Positions 17,232 through 24,536 of a stretch of DNA of 64,000 bases are shown here, one piece after another. Each line of letters starts with the position of its first letter. Position 1 is the first letter of the stretch. A program made the position numbers and the translations under genes. The notes beneath the pieces are model-generated. The model had not been told where the DNA came from, searched no databases, and worked only from the letters and a program-made list of their open reading frames with translations. Source of the DNA: Nitrospira sp. (GTDB taxonomy: Bacteria; Nitrospirota; Thermodesulfovibrionia; Thermodesulfovibrionales; Dissulfurispiraceae); contig NSJL01000016.1 of assembly GCA_002634385.1 (NCBI GenBank), positions 1-64,000 of the forward strand, in the 5' to 3' direction.

Positions 17232-18632
17232 TCATTCCCCGCCCCCTGTAAGACTCACCCAGGCGCTGTCGCTCCGCGCACGCCACCAGCAGGCAGAGCC
17301 AGCCGCCACGCTGACGCTCCCCGTTGTCCCCTCATAGGGTATGGTAGAAGAGGTGACTGTAAGCGCAATATCCAACTCCCCGCAGGTGAGAGCCCCGGCA
17401 GTAATGGGCACCTCCACTTTCGGCGCATTCTCCGCATTGGACGAGATGACGAGGGACGCCTTCTTTGGCGCATTGGAGGTGTAGGAGGAGGCCACCTGCA
17501 CGGTGCAGGTGGAACCGGCCGGGATGACGGAGCAGTCGTGACTCGTCGTATATTCGCCAGCATCCCTGCCCTGCAGGGCGATGGAAGAAAGCACCAGGCT
17601 GCCGGTCCCCGTATTTTCGATCTCTATATAGGCACTATCCCCGAACTCGATATTCGTGTAGAAGAAGTTGATGGAATCAGTATCCACGGAGATCGCAGGG
17701 GACGCATCGGTGGAGGCCGTGCCGCTCAGCGCCACCGTATACTCAGGATAATAGGGGTCATCGGAATGAATGATCAAAATCGCGCTCTTCTCTCCGCTCG
17801 CCGAGGGGGCGAACACGACGGTCGCCGTACAGGAGTCCCCCTGCGGAAGGGTCGCACACCCGGTCAGCACGTTGAAGTTCGTTCCACCGGTGCCGGATAT
17901 CTCCATCGAGCTCATCGTCAGGGGGGCGTTGCCCTCATTGGTAATCGTTAGCGACCTCTGCGAAGAGGCGGTCGCCTTGACGGTCCCCAGATCCAGCGGC
18001 TCGGGAGAACCCGATATCCGCCTGTTATCGTTGGTCGCCTGGGTAATGGTCAGCGTCTGTCCCGCGATACTGACGTTTCCCGTCCTGGCGGTCAGTCCCG
18101 TGTAGGGGGCCGCCGTAAGGGTGACCGTTCCGTTGCCGCTGCCCGTGGTTCCCGAGTCGATGGTGATCCATGAGGTATTGGATGCGGCGCTCCAGGTCCA
18201 TTCGGTGCAGCCACCGGGAGAGGTGACCGCGATGGAGTTGGAGCTGCCCGCCGCACTCACCGAAAGAGTGGCAGGGGAGATCGAATAGACACAGTGGGGG
18301 GGCTTGGCAGTGAAGGTTGCGGTTATCGTCAGATCGCCCGTCACGGAGAGAGAGCAATCAGCCCGCGACGCCGAGCAGCCGCCCCCGCTCCACCCGCCAA
18401 AGGTCGAGTCGCTGTCGGGCACTCCATAAATGATGTTTCCGGTAGTCGGGGGCTGGGGCATCGTGCAGGAAGGCGTGCACCGGGCGAGCTCGATGCCTCC
18501 CGAGGTGATCATCTTGACGTATCCCTCCCCATCACCCTCCTTGAGGAGGGTCAGGGTATACGCCGAAACATGCAGCGCCGTAAAGAGGACGCCAACGAAG
18601 AAAAACAAGCCCGCAACAATACTCTTTTTCAT
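17232..18632 (-). CDS. Secreted BACON/choice-of-anchor protein, ended by in-frame TGA
   Basis: 466 residues starting MKKSIVAGLFFFVGVLF with a clear signal peptide. After a Cys-containing beta repeat (about 25-110) there is a BACON domain (WSAASNTSWITIDSGTTG ... NVSIAGQTLTITQ), then two immunoglobulin-like anchor repeats of the Abnormal spindle type (LDLGTVKATASSQRSLTITN; SINFFYTNIEFGDSAYIEI), then the first half of another BACON domain (CWWRARSDSAWVSLTGGGE) before TGA at 17232-17234. The frame continues without shift into the SLH domains, so the intended product is probably 689 residues. GGAGG precedes the ATG by eight bases. Likely an envelope-anchored surface protein. Confidence 0.75.
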   Translation of the reverse strand: MKKSIVAGLFFFVGVLFTALHVSAYTLTLLKEGDGEGYVKMITSGGIELARCTPSCTMPQPPTTGNIIYGVPDSDSTFGGWSGGGCSASRADCSLSVTGDLTITATFTAKPPHCVYSISPATLSVSAAGSSNSIAVTSPGGCTEWTWSAASNTSWITIDSGTTGSGNGTVTLTAAPYTGLTARTGNVSIAGQTLTITQATNDNRRISGSPEPLDLGTVKATASSQRSLTITNEGNAPLTMSSMEISGTGGTNFNVLTGCATLPQGDSCTATVVFAPSASGEKSAILIIHSDDPYYPEYTVALSGTASTDASPAISVDTDSINFFYTNIEFGDSAYIEIENTGTGSLVLSSIALQGRDAGEYTTSHDCSVIPAGSTCTVQVASSYTSNAPKKASLVISSNAENAPKVEVPITAGALTCGELDIALTVTSSTIPYEGTTGSVSVAAGSACWWRARSDSAWVSLTGGGE

Positions 18633-18702
18633 GTATCTCTCCTCCGCCGAGTCGATTCCTGCCCGTGCCCGATAGCGTCATACCGCACTCAAATTATTAG
18701 GC

Positions 18703-18731
18703 ATGTTATCATCTCTGAGCCCCTTTTTCAA
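18703..18731 (-). promoter_or_regulatory. Promoter of the BACON/SLH gene
   Basis: Minus strand: TTGAAA (18726-18731), 17-base spacer, TAACAT (18703-18708), giving a leader of about 64 bases before ATG 18632. Confidence 0.45.
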
Positions 18732-18805
18732 TAGGTTTTTGAATAACTTTTTCTGATAAGTATGTAATAGAAATTTATTGCAGGTGAAAAGGGAGAAAGC
18801 CCGTC

Positions 18806-18895
18806 AGGCTAACTCCCCCTCACCCCCTCTTAGCCTAAGAGGGGGAATAAAGACTCCTCCCTTAGGGTAAGGTGTGGAGGGGAGGGGTTAGTCAG
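18806..18895. repeat. Paired palindromic intergenic repeat
   Basis: CCCCCTCTTAG-C-CTAAGAGGGGG is a perfect 23-base palindrome preceded by AACTCCCCCTCA. A second C-rich/G-rich arm (CCTCCCTTAGGGTAAGG) with GGAGGGGAGGGGTTAG follows it. The module layout matches the pair at 31669-31743: C-rich flank, palindrome, palindrome, G-rich flank. It could fold strongly in RNA and reduce read-through between the two neighbouring genes. Confidence 0.65.
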
Positions 18896-18909
18896 CGGAA
18901 AGCCGATCG

Positions 18910-19530
18910 TCAGCTTTTTTTGCCGGTAAGAATGAGCAGGTCGTTATAGACCGGGATTCCCTTGAGGGAGAAGAGGTGGGAGCGCTCCACCGCAGCGGAC
19001 GTGACAGTAAAATGCCTTTCGACGATCCTGCGGTAGTCCTCCGCCTTCCTCACATAGGCGCCCTTTTCCAGTTTCCGGAAAAGACCGCGAAGCAGGGATG
19101 GATCATTTTCGGCGAAGAGGATATCGATAAGAAGAAAGGTGCCGCCCTCTTCCAGAAGTCCGCGTATTCCCGTCAGCACTTCATGGATCAGGGAGTCGTC
19201 GATATGGTGGAAGCAACAGTTCGCCATGACCAGATCGAAGGGAGCATGCGTTTTCAGCACGTCCGGGGAGGCGGTGAAGAGACAGGTGCTGCTCCGGTAA
19301 AGGCTGTTCGCATACTCCGTGAGCCTCTCGTCGATGTCGTACCCGTAGTAGCGCAGTCCCCCGCCGGTGAATACCTTTGCGAAAAGGCCGGTTCCGCAGC
19401 CGAAATCGACACACTTGCTCCCCGGCTTCAGGGACAGTCCTTGCAGGGTTCTCCCCAGGTTTCTCTTCTGCTCCCCCTTGTTGCCGGTAAGAATTCTCTG
19501 CACGATATCATTGAACAATGCGTTGACCAC
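18910..19530 (-). CDS. Class I SAM-dependent methyltransferase
   Basis: 206 residues from a GTG with AAGGAGG upstream. SAM motif I is CVDFGCGTGLFAKVF near residue 40, followed by YYGYDIDERLTEYA and FDLVMANCCFHHIDD, the methyltransferase-11/12 pattern. The C-terminal half contains LLIDILFAENDPS. A small-molecule or lipid-linked glycan acceptor is likely but unspecified. Spaced 90 bp after the DUF559 element and 277 bp before the SLH gene, so it may end the long upstream unit. Confidence 0.8.
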   Translation of the reverse strand: MVNALFNDIVQRILTGNKGEQKRNLGRTLQGLSLKPGSKCVDFGCGTGLFAKVFTGGGLRYYGYDIDERLTEYANSLYRSSTCLFTASPDVLKTHAPFDLVMANCCFHHIDDSLIHEVLTGIRGLLEEGGTFLLIDILFAENDPSLLRGLFRKLEKGAYVRKAEDYRRIVERHFTVTSAAVERSHLFSLKGIPVYNDLLILTGKKS

Positions 19531-19578
19531 CCGTTTGCTTCCTCCTTGAAAACAGCTTTTCCTGACATTCTTGTATTG

Positions 19579-19620
19579 TTCCCCTCTTTGGAAAAGAGGG
19601 GCAAGGGGAGATTTTATAAA
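19579..19620. repeat. Left palindromic arm bracketing the DUF559 gene
   Basis: The palindrome CCCCTCTTTGGAAAAGAGGGG is followed by CAAGGGGAGATTTT. The same palindrome plus GGGGGAGATT module starts the 170-bp elements at 23542 and 28957. The GATTT end faces the gene. Confidence 0.75.
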
Positions 19621-19968
19621 TTATAAGGATTCTCCTATCTTTTCAAGCATGCCTTGCATGTTCTCAAATACATCCCTGTCTGAAAATCTTAAAACGCTTA
19701 ATCCAAGATGTGTTATGTATGCATCCCTTTTCCTGTCTCTTTCTTTTCCTTCTGTACTGTAATGCTGCCCTCCATCACGCTCAATGATCAGTTTTGCTTT
19801 CGGACAATAGAAATCGACAATATAATTCCCTATGATTTTCTGCCGGCAAAACTGGTATCCTTTTATCTGTTTCCCCCGCAGCCTTTCCCATAGTAGTCTC
19901 TCCGCATCGGTCATATTCTTTCTGAGTGACCGGGAAAACTCTTTCAGATTTTTATTGTAGCGCAGCAT
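19621..19968 (-). CDS. DUF559 endonuclease-like protein
   Basis: 115 residues, the standard length of DUF559 proteins, which share the PD-(D/E)xK-like fold of Vsr very-short-patch endonucleases. Visible family motifs: RKNMTDAERLLWERLRGKQI, YQFCRQKIIGNYIVDFYCP (the acidic metal-binding part), KLIIERDGGQHYSTEGKERD and YITHLGLSVLRFSDRDV. It is clearly richer in A+T than neighbouring genes and has only a weak ribosome-binding site. The gene lies tightly between two inverted palindromic arms, ending just beside the left one. The biological role of DUF559 is not settled; the bracketing suggests a repeat-associated nuclease. Confidence 0.85.
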   Translation of the reverse strand: MLRYNKNLKEFSRSLRKNMTDAERLLWERLRGKQIKGYQFCRQKIIGNYIVDFYCPKAKLIIERDGGQHYSTEGKERDRKRDAYITHLGLSVLRFSDRDVFENMQGMLEKIGESL

Positions 19969-19976
19969 CTGTATCT

Positions 19977-20018
19977 TTCAAATCCCCCCTACCCCCCCCT
20001 TTTGCAAAGGGGGGAGAA
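19977..20018. repeat. Right palindromic arm bracketing the DUF559 gene
   Basis: AAATCCCCCCTA is followed by a C-rich stretch and a CCTTTTGCAAAGGGGGG palindrome. Read on the minus strand it has the same order as the left arm (palindrome, G-rich, GATTT), so the two arms are inverted relative to each other with their GATTT ends facing the gene. Confidence 0.75.
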
Positions 20019-20027
20019 AGAGTACTC

Positions 20028-21056
20028 TCAGAGCTCCCGGGGAGCCCCGCTCTCCGCAGGCCGGCGCAGCGCGGCACCCGCCCCGGGCATATAATAGAGG
20101 AGAGCCCCGGGAAGGGAAAACACGATACAGACGACGCGCCAGTAGAAAAAAACTTCTCCTCCCGCGCTGGACCCCACTGCGGCCCACCCGAAGGAAGCCA
20201 CCAACTCCGTCCATCCTATGTTGCCCGGGGTTACCGGAATGACCCCCATGAGCATCACCACCGAAGAGACGGCCATGAGGGTCACCGCGTAAGAAAAATC
20301 GATTGCGGAAATCATGCTCACCAGGGCAAGCACTCCCCCGAGGGAAAGCACCTGGATGAAAATACTCAGCAGGAGAGTATACAAGAGCACCCGCCTCTTC
20401 CGGGTAATGACGGCGAAGCCCTCGAGCATGTAATAGAAGACGCTGTTGCGCAGGATCGTGCGCGCAGCCTCTTTCAGCTTTTCCCGGAGGGCTCTATTCT
20501 TTCCCCAGAGGAGCACCGCAACGAAGAAAGCCGATACCACGGCAGCCAGAACCAGGATAAAGTGTATTTCCCGGCGGTACGGAGCGACCGCCGTCCGGTT
20601 CTCCTGGATGAAATACAGGACAGAAGCCACCGCCACCAGGAGTAGGGCGAAGAGTCCCAGCACCCTGTCCATGATCACGATACCGGAGCTTCGCCCCTTT
20701 CCCTCCTCCTCGCTTCTGATGAGGAAAACCCCTTTAATCACATCTCCCCCCACGCTCCCGGGGAGCACCATGTTAAAGAAATTGCCGATGAGCGTCAATC
20801 TCAGGATCCGGGAAAAGGTGACCGGCAGCTCGATCATCCGCACAATGGAAGTGAACCGCAGGGCGGCCAGGACCTGTGCGGAGTAGAACGCCAGTCCGGA
20901 AAAGAGGAGATACGGCACATTCTCCAACCGGAAGAGTTTGATAAATACCTCTTCGGTGATGCGCCCGCTCCTTACCATATACCAGATGATAAAGGCAGCC
21001 AGGGAGATCTTGAGAGAGAGGATGCAATACTTTTTCAGTGGACTCTTCTCCATCAC
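20028..21056 (-). CDS. LPG-synthase/AglD-type membrane protein (flippase-like)
   Basis: 342 residues with about eight hydrophobic segments, matching the UPF0104/lysylphosphatidylglycerol-synthase transmembrane family. Family marks: LRLTLIGNFFNMVLPGSVGG followed by DVIKGVFL; IVIMDRVLGLFALL; and GVIPVTPGNIGWTELVASFG near the C-terminus. In glycan loci such proteins are proposed to move or process polyprenyl-linked sugars; no activity is proven. The GTG at 21056 and ATG at 21053 are equally possible starts. It follows the GT2 gene by about 10 bp, so they probably work together on a polyprenyl-phosphate sugar. Confidence 0.75.
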   Translation of the reverse strand: MMEKSPLKKYCILSLKISLAAFIIWYMVRSGRITEEVFIKLFRLENVPYLLFSGLAFYSAQVLAALRFTSIVRMIELPVTFSRILRLTLIGNFFNMVLPGSVGGDVIKGVFLIRSEEEGKGRSSGIVIMDRVLGLFALLLVAVASVLYFIQENRTAVAPYRREIHFILVLAAVVSAFFVAVLLWGKNRALREKLKEAARTILRNSVFYYMLEGFAVITRKRRVLLYTLLLSIFIQVLSLGGVLALVSMISAIDFSYAVTLMAVSSVVMLMGVIPVTPGNIGWTELVASFGWAAVGSSAGGEVFFYWRVVCIVFSLPGALLYYMPGAGAALRRPAESGAPREL

Positions 21057-21066
21057 AACCGGCCGT

Positions 21067-21981
21067 TTACGCCGTCTCTTCCCACTCTGCGGGATTGAGC
21101 CGGTGAATCTTCCCCTTTTTGATCGAGCCCCGCTTCCCCAGAACCACCCAGGAGAACCAGAGACGGAAAATATCTTTCACCGAAGCGGTGATGGCCTTGA
21201 TGCGCGTCCCCTTTGCGGTCCCCTGGCTTCTCGGGATGAAGCTGATGGGCACCTCCTTGATCGACATCCCGTTCCAGTAGGACTTGATCAGACCTTCGGG
21301 ATTCGCGAAGGAGCTCTTCGCCTCATACTGCACCGATTGTATCCATTTCGTGGGATAGAAGGTCACATTCTGGAAGTCGGAGAGGGGCACATTGAAGAGC
21401 AGCCGGATAAGCAGGTAATTGATGATGGAGACGAGGGCCTTCTGTACCGTATCGGACCTTCTCGTCAGGTGCTTCATGCCGAGCATCCTCGCCAGCGCCA
21501 CAAAAGGCCTTAAAAAACGGATCTTCACTGCGACGGGCTTCCTCCGCACTCCCTGGACGATGTCGTAGAACCTCAGGCATTCAAGGTACTGCCTCAGGTT
21601 CGCAATGTCGTAACTCCAGTCGATGGTCTGCCAGAAGAGGAACTCCTTTGAGGCCCTCTGGATAGCCCGCCGGCTCGAGATGCCCACATTGAGGTTTTTT
21701 TCGTTCCGGAAAATCTTCAGGCGCGGGTTTTTCTCCTGGAACGCCCGGGCGATCTCGTTCGTCCTGTCGGTGCTGCAGTCATCGATGAGCACGATCTCGT
21801 AATCCTCAACGGCGGAGTCAATCATTTCCGTGGCCCGCTCAAGGTACTCCCCGATGGAATCCTCTTCGTTGTACGCCCAGCAGAGCAAAGAAACGCTCCG
21901 ATCAAATTTAGGTAAAAGACAGGTAGAGGTAAAGGTAGAGGTAGAGGTAAAAACTGAAACAGAGGAAAAGGAACTATTCAT
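21067..21981 (-). CDS. GT2 polyprenyl-phosphate-type glycosyltransferase
   Basis: 304 residues. The GT2 domain begins at RSVSLLCWAYNEEDSIGEYL with VLIDDCSTDRTNEIA and WQTIDWSYDI (metal-site region), resembling dolichyl- or undecaprenyl-phosphate sugar transferases without the C-terminal membrane helices. The first ~23 residues (repeated S/T/F, e.g. VFTSTSTFTSTC) are encoded by an AGGTAR hexamer array, and the ATG lies inside the end of the upstream four-helix-bundle gene. They are unlike the family. The ancestral start was probably at or near the PKFDRSV segment. Confidence 0.8.
   Translation of the reverse strand: MNSSFSSVSVFTSTSTFTSTCLLPKFDRSVSLLCWAYNEEDSIGEYLERATEMIDSAVEDYEIVLIDDCSTDRTNEIARAFQEKNPRLKIFRNEKNLNVGISSRRAIQRASKEFLFWQTIDWSYDIANLRQYLECLRFYDIVQGVRRKPVAVKIRFLRPFVALARMLGMKHLTRRSDTVQKALVSIINYLLIRLLFNVPLSDFQNVTFYPTKWIQSVQYEAKSSFANPEGLIKSYWNGMSIKEVPISFIPRSQGTAKGTRIKAITASVKDIFRLWFSWVVLGKRGSIKKGKIHRLNPAEWEETA
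21910..21955. repeat. AGGTAR hexamer array inside a coding start
   Basis: GACAGGTAGAGGTAAAGGTA and further AGGTAG/AGGTAA hexamers. The same GACAGGTAGAGG array occurs at 53362 (plus), and on the opposite strand at 22432-22454, 24507-24536 and 58143-58175. Because the unit is six bases, changes in copy number would lengthen or shorten the encoded N-terminus without a frameshift. Confidence 0.8.
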
Positions 21982-22339
21982 GAGAACCCTTTAACGCATT
22001 AATAACTTTGTTAATGTCATTATAAAGAGCATTCAACAATCTATCAATCTCTTCTGCTGCTTCAACACTAATGTATCCAACTCTCTTTCCATATTCCAGA
22101 TGGCTCTGCGTTTCTGCCAAAGAGCCTCTGGACATGTAATAAAAATTAATTTTATCGGAAGTGTGCTTCCTGCCGTAGGCTTCAGCGATATTTGCGGATA
22201 TACTAAGGGCAGATCTTCTGATTTGTGAAGTAAACCCATAGTCTTCCTTCTTGGGCAAGTTTTCCGTATATTTAAAAATCTTTTCCGCACTGCTCATCGC
22301 GTTCTGCCAAATAGGCATATCTTTAAAGCTCTTGTACAT
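21974..22339 (-). CDS. Four-helix-bundle (S23/IVP-like) protein
   Basis: 121 residues of the S23 ribosomal-intervening-sequence protein family: FKDMPIWQNAMSSAEKIFKY, then TSQIRRSALSISANIAEAYG, then RGSLAETQSHLEYG. Relatives are encoded in 23S rRNA intervening sequences, and the related Avd protein works in diversity-generating retroelements; no reverse transcriptase is present here. Clearly richer in A+T than its neighbours. It is flanked by inverted AGGTAR hexamer arrays (21910-21955 and 22432-22454), and its 3' end supplies the start codon of the next gene, so it looks like a later insertion into the operon. Confidence 0.85.
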   Translation of the reverse strand: MYKSFKDMPIWQNAMSSAEKIFKYTENLPKKEDYGFTSQIRRSALSISANIAEAYGRKHTSDKINFYYMSRGSLAETQSHLEYGKRVGYISVEAAEEIDRLLNALYNDINKVINALKGSHE

Positions 22340-22431
22340 CCTTGCCCCAATCTGCCCCGCCTCTGTCTTTACCTCTTGTCTCTTTTCTTTTGTCTTCGTT
22401 CTATCTTTTATTTCTTTTCGTTTTGTTTTTT

Positions 22432-22454
22432 CTCTACCTCTACCTTTACCTGTC
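22432..22454. repeat. Hexamer array, inverted partner of 21910-21955
   Basis: CTCTACCTCTACCTTTACCTGTC is the reverse complement of the GACAGGTAAAGGTAGAGG core. It follows a pyrimidine-rich, A+T-rich stretch (22355-22430) with no gene. Confidence 0.75.
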
Positions 22455-22466
22455 TCACTCTATCTT

Positions 22467-23504
22467 TTAGTGTAGTTCTTTCTTTCCGCTGCGGGTGATG
22501 ATGGGAACGGCCCGCATCCATAACTGCTTCTCCCACCAGACCCTGTTATCGGTGTACCACTGGATGGTCTTCTCGAGACCCTGCTCCCAGGAGATTTCCG
22601 GCTCCCATCCGAAGGTCTTCCGTATCTTCGCTATATCGCCGGTATGGCGGAACACCTGGCCGGGGCGGTCGCCCACAAAGGTGATAAGGGACTCGTCCTT
22701 GCACATCATTTTCACTACGTCTTTCGCAATACCCAGGATGGAGCGGTGAACGGCGGTGGCGACGTTGAAGACCTCCCCTTTCACCTTCTCCGGCTCGGCA
22801 TGCATCACCGTATCCACCGCCCTGCAGACATCCTCCACAAAGACGTAATCCCGTGAAGCGCTCCCGTCCCCGTGCACCCGGATGGGCTCGTTCAGGAGGC
22901 AGCTGGTGACAAAACGCGGCACCGCCTTCTCGAGGTGCTGATAGGGACCGTAATTGTTGAAAGGACGGATGATGGTGACGGGAAGGTCATAGGTCGCCCA
23001 GTAGGAGTAGACAAGCCTGTCGGCGCCCGCTTTCGCAGAGGCATAGGGGCTCATGGGCATGAGGGGGTGCTCCTCGTCCATCAGCTCTTTTCCAGCCGTT
23101 CCATAGACTTCCGAAGTGGAGATATGGATGAAACGCTCGATCCTGTCTTTGTACTTCAGTACCGAATTGGCAATGGTCTGGGTGCCCAGCACATCCGTTT
23201 CGAAAAAGAGAAAGTTGTCGTAGATGGAGCGGGTGACATGGGTCTCCGCGGCAAAGTGTACCACGATATCGGATTGGGACATCAGGGTATCCACCAACTC
23301 GGCATTCCGCACGTTTCCGTACCAGAACACGAATCTCTCCCCGTTCCCCTCGTTGATATTCACCGGAAAATTCTCGATATTGCCGGCGTACGTAAGCGCG
23401 TCCAGTACAATGATCCGATAGTCAGGGTACTTCGTATAGATATACCTGACAAAGTTGCTTCCGATGAAACCCGCACCTCCGGTAACCAGAACCGTCTTTT
23501 TCAT
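22467..23504 (-). CDS. dTDP-glucose 4,6-dehydratase-like NDP-sugar dehydratase
   Basis: 345 residues from ATG 23504 (AAAGGAG upstream; a start 12 codons earlier lacks one). Extended SDR: TVLVTGGAGFIGSNFVRYIY binds NAD, HFAAETHVTRSIYD and STSEVYGT are typical of RmlB, and the catalytic YASAK of SPYASAKAGADRLV is intact. IRPFNNYGPYQHLEKAVPRF and HGDGSASRDYVFVEDVC follow. RmlB-type enzymes convert an NDP-hexose to the 4-keto-6-deoxy form. No rmlA, rmlC or rmlD set lies directly beside it, so the exact sugar is uncertain. Confidence 0.8.
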   Translation of the reverse strand: MKKTVLVTGGAGFIGSNFVRYIYTKYPDYRIIVLDALTYAGNIENFPVNINEGNGERFVFWYGNVRNAELVDTLMSQSDIVVHFAAETHVTRSIYDNFLFFETDVLGTQTIANSVLKYKDRIERFIHISTSEVYGTAGKELMDEEHPLMPMSPYASAKAGADRLVYSYWATYDLPVTIIRPFNNYGPYQHLEKAVPRFVTSCLLNEPIRVHGDGSASRDYVFVEDVCRAVDTVMHAEPEKVKGEVFNVATAVHRSILGIAKDVVKMMCKDESLITFVGDRPGQVFRHTGDIAKIRKTFGWEPEISWEQGLEKTIQWYTDNRVWWEKQLWMRAVPIITRSGKKELH

Positions 23505-23541
23505 AAACTGCACATCTCCTTTGCAAGCAGGCGTTTTCATA

Positions 23542-23711
23542 GTGGTCAGTCACGGTTGAAACTGAGGTATTCCTTTTTAAAACCCCTCTTTGGAAAAGAG
23601 GGGTGGGGGAGATTGTATGGATTGAAAGACTCTTCTTCATCAAATCCCTCCTGCCCTCCCTTTTCCAAAGGGAGGAATTCTCTTTCCCCACTTTCAACGG
23701 TGACTGACCAC
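23542..23711. mobile_element. 170-bp MITE-like element with terminal inverted repeats (copy 1)
   Basis: Begins GTGGTCAGTCACGGTTGAAA and ends in its near-perfect reverse complement (TTTCAACGGTGACTGACCAC). Inside are a CCCCTCTTTGGAAAAGAGGGG palindrome with a GGGGGAGATT flank, a unique GTATGGATTGAAAGACTC core, and an AAATCCCTCC flank with a CCCTTTTCCAAAGGG palindrome. The inner layout equals that around the DUF559 gene, without the gene. A second copy in the same orientation is at 28957-29128, nearly identical. No coding capacity. Confidence 0.85.
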
Positions 23712-23743
23712 CAGGGTGTGTATGCAAACTGTGCATACACACC

Positions 23744-24427
23744 CTAATTTATAAGCAGGGACAGACTCTCGTCTCCATGGTTAAAAAGCAGGTCCACCAC
23801 TGACAGGTAGGGAACAAAGTCCCCGTAGAGCTGCCGGTACACCGGATGACGGTAGTCCTGGTACTCGATCCGGATCCCCTGTTGCGCGAAATAGTCGCTG
23901 TCGAGGTAATTCCTGCCGGACGCCCCTTCGTAGAAGGTATCCGCACCGAATGTCCTACAGATATTCACCAGCCTCTCGATCCTGTCTCCCGCTACCTTCA
24001 AGGTCGAGGAACGGACGATTTTCCTGTCTCCCAGCCCCAGACAGCCCGATAATTGTAATATAAAATGGATGTCAATATCCACAAGGTACTCCCATTCCCG
24101 GGCATAGGCTTCCTCGAAAATTCCGATATACCGGGAGAAAAAAGGGGCCTTTGCGTAGTTCATCCGCAGGGCCTGGAAGTGCTTTTTCCTCCAGGGGCTC
24201 TTGTTGTCAATCCTGACCTCATGGATGAGGGGGCGTTCCGAGAGCTTCACATGGACAGGAACAGTCAGCCACTGAACGCCGTTGGCGCCCTTTATCCTGT
24301 TCCTGTTCCTCCATCCCTCCTTGTCGTACTGAACATCGTCGTAGATGACGAAAACCTCGCTCCGGTACATCTGCTCGAAAAAACCGAGCCAGGGAAGATA
24401 CCCGGGCTGGAGAATACCTATTCTCAT
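23744..24427 (-). CDS. WbqC-family protein
   Basis: 227 residues with WbqC signatures: IGILQPGYLPWLGFFEQM at the N-terminus, YDDVQYDKEGWRNRNRIK, then LTVPVH and a middle LVNICRTFGADTFYEGASG. WbqC proteins occur in O-antigen and glycopeptide loci and are linked genetically to amino-sugar acylation or amino-acid attachment, but the reaction is not established. It is the last of a five-gene module (with radical SAM, GNAT, AsnB, radical SAM) bracketed by two direct MITE-like copies. Confidence 0.8.
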   Translation of the reverse strand: MRIGILQPGYLPWLGFFEQMYRSEVFVIYDDVQYDKEGWRNRNRIKGANGVQWLTVPVHVKLSERPLIHEVRIDNKSPWRKKHFQALRMNYAKAPFFSRYIGIFEEAYAREWEYLVDIDIHFILQLSGCLGLGDRKIVRSSTLKVAGDRIERLVNICRTFGADTFYEGASGRNYLDSDYFAQQGIRIEYQDYRHPVYRQLYGDFVPYLSVVDLLFNHGDESLSLLIN

Positions 24428-24506
24428 AGCCAGTTAAAGACAGGTAAAGAGTGACTGCAATTTACTCCGGTCTTTTCTTCGTCTGTCATTTCCTCAAGTT
24501 GCATTT

Positions 24507-24536
24507 CTCTCTACCTTTACCTTTACCTCTACCTAG
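24507..24536. repeat. AGGTAR hexamer array at a stop codon
   Basis: TCTCTACCTTTACCTTTACC and another CTCTACCTAG; on the minus strand the array starts within the TAG of the radical SAM gene. A short GACAGGTAAAGAG partner in the other orientation sits at 24439-24451, so the gap between these genes has the inverted array arrangement seen around the four-helix-bundle gene, without the gene. Confidence 0.7.

Noticed and set aside
17232-17234. TGA as selenocysteine codon in the SLH protein
   Set aside because: The site is in a loop of a BACON repeat, not an active site, and I see no clear SECIS-like hairpin directly after it. A nonsense change or sequence error is simpler.
21974-22339. Diversity-generating retroelement, because the S23-family protein resembles Avd
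   Set aside because: No reverse transcriptase, template repeat or variable repeat pair is visible anywhere in the window.
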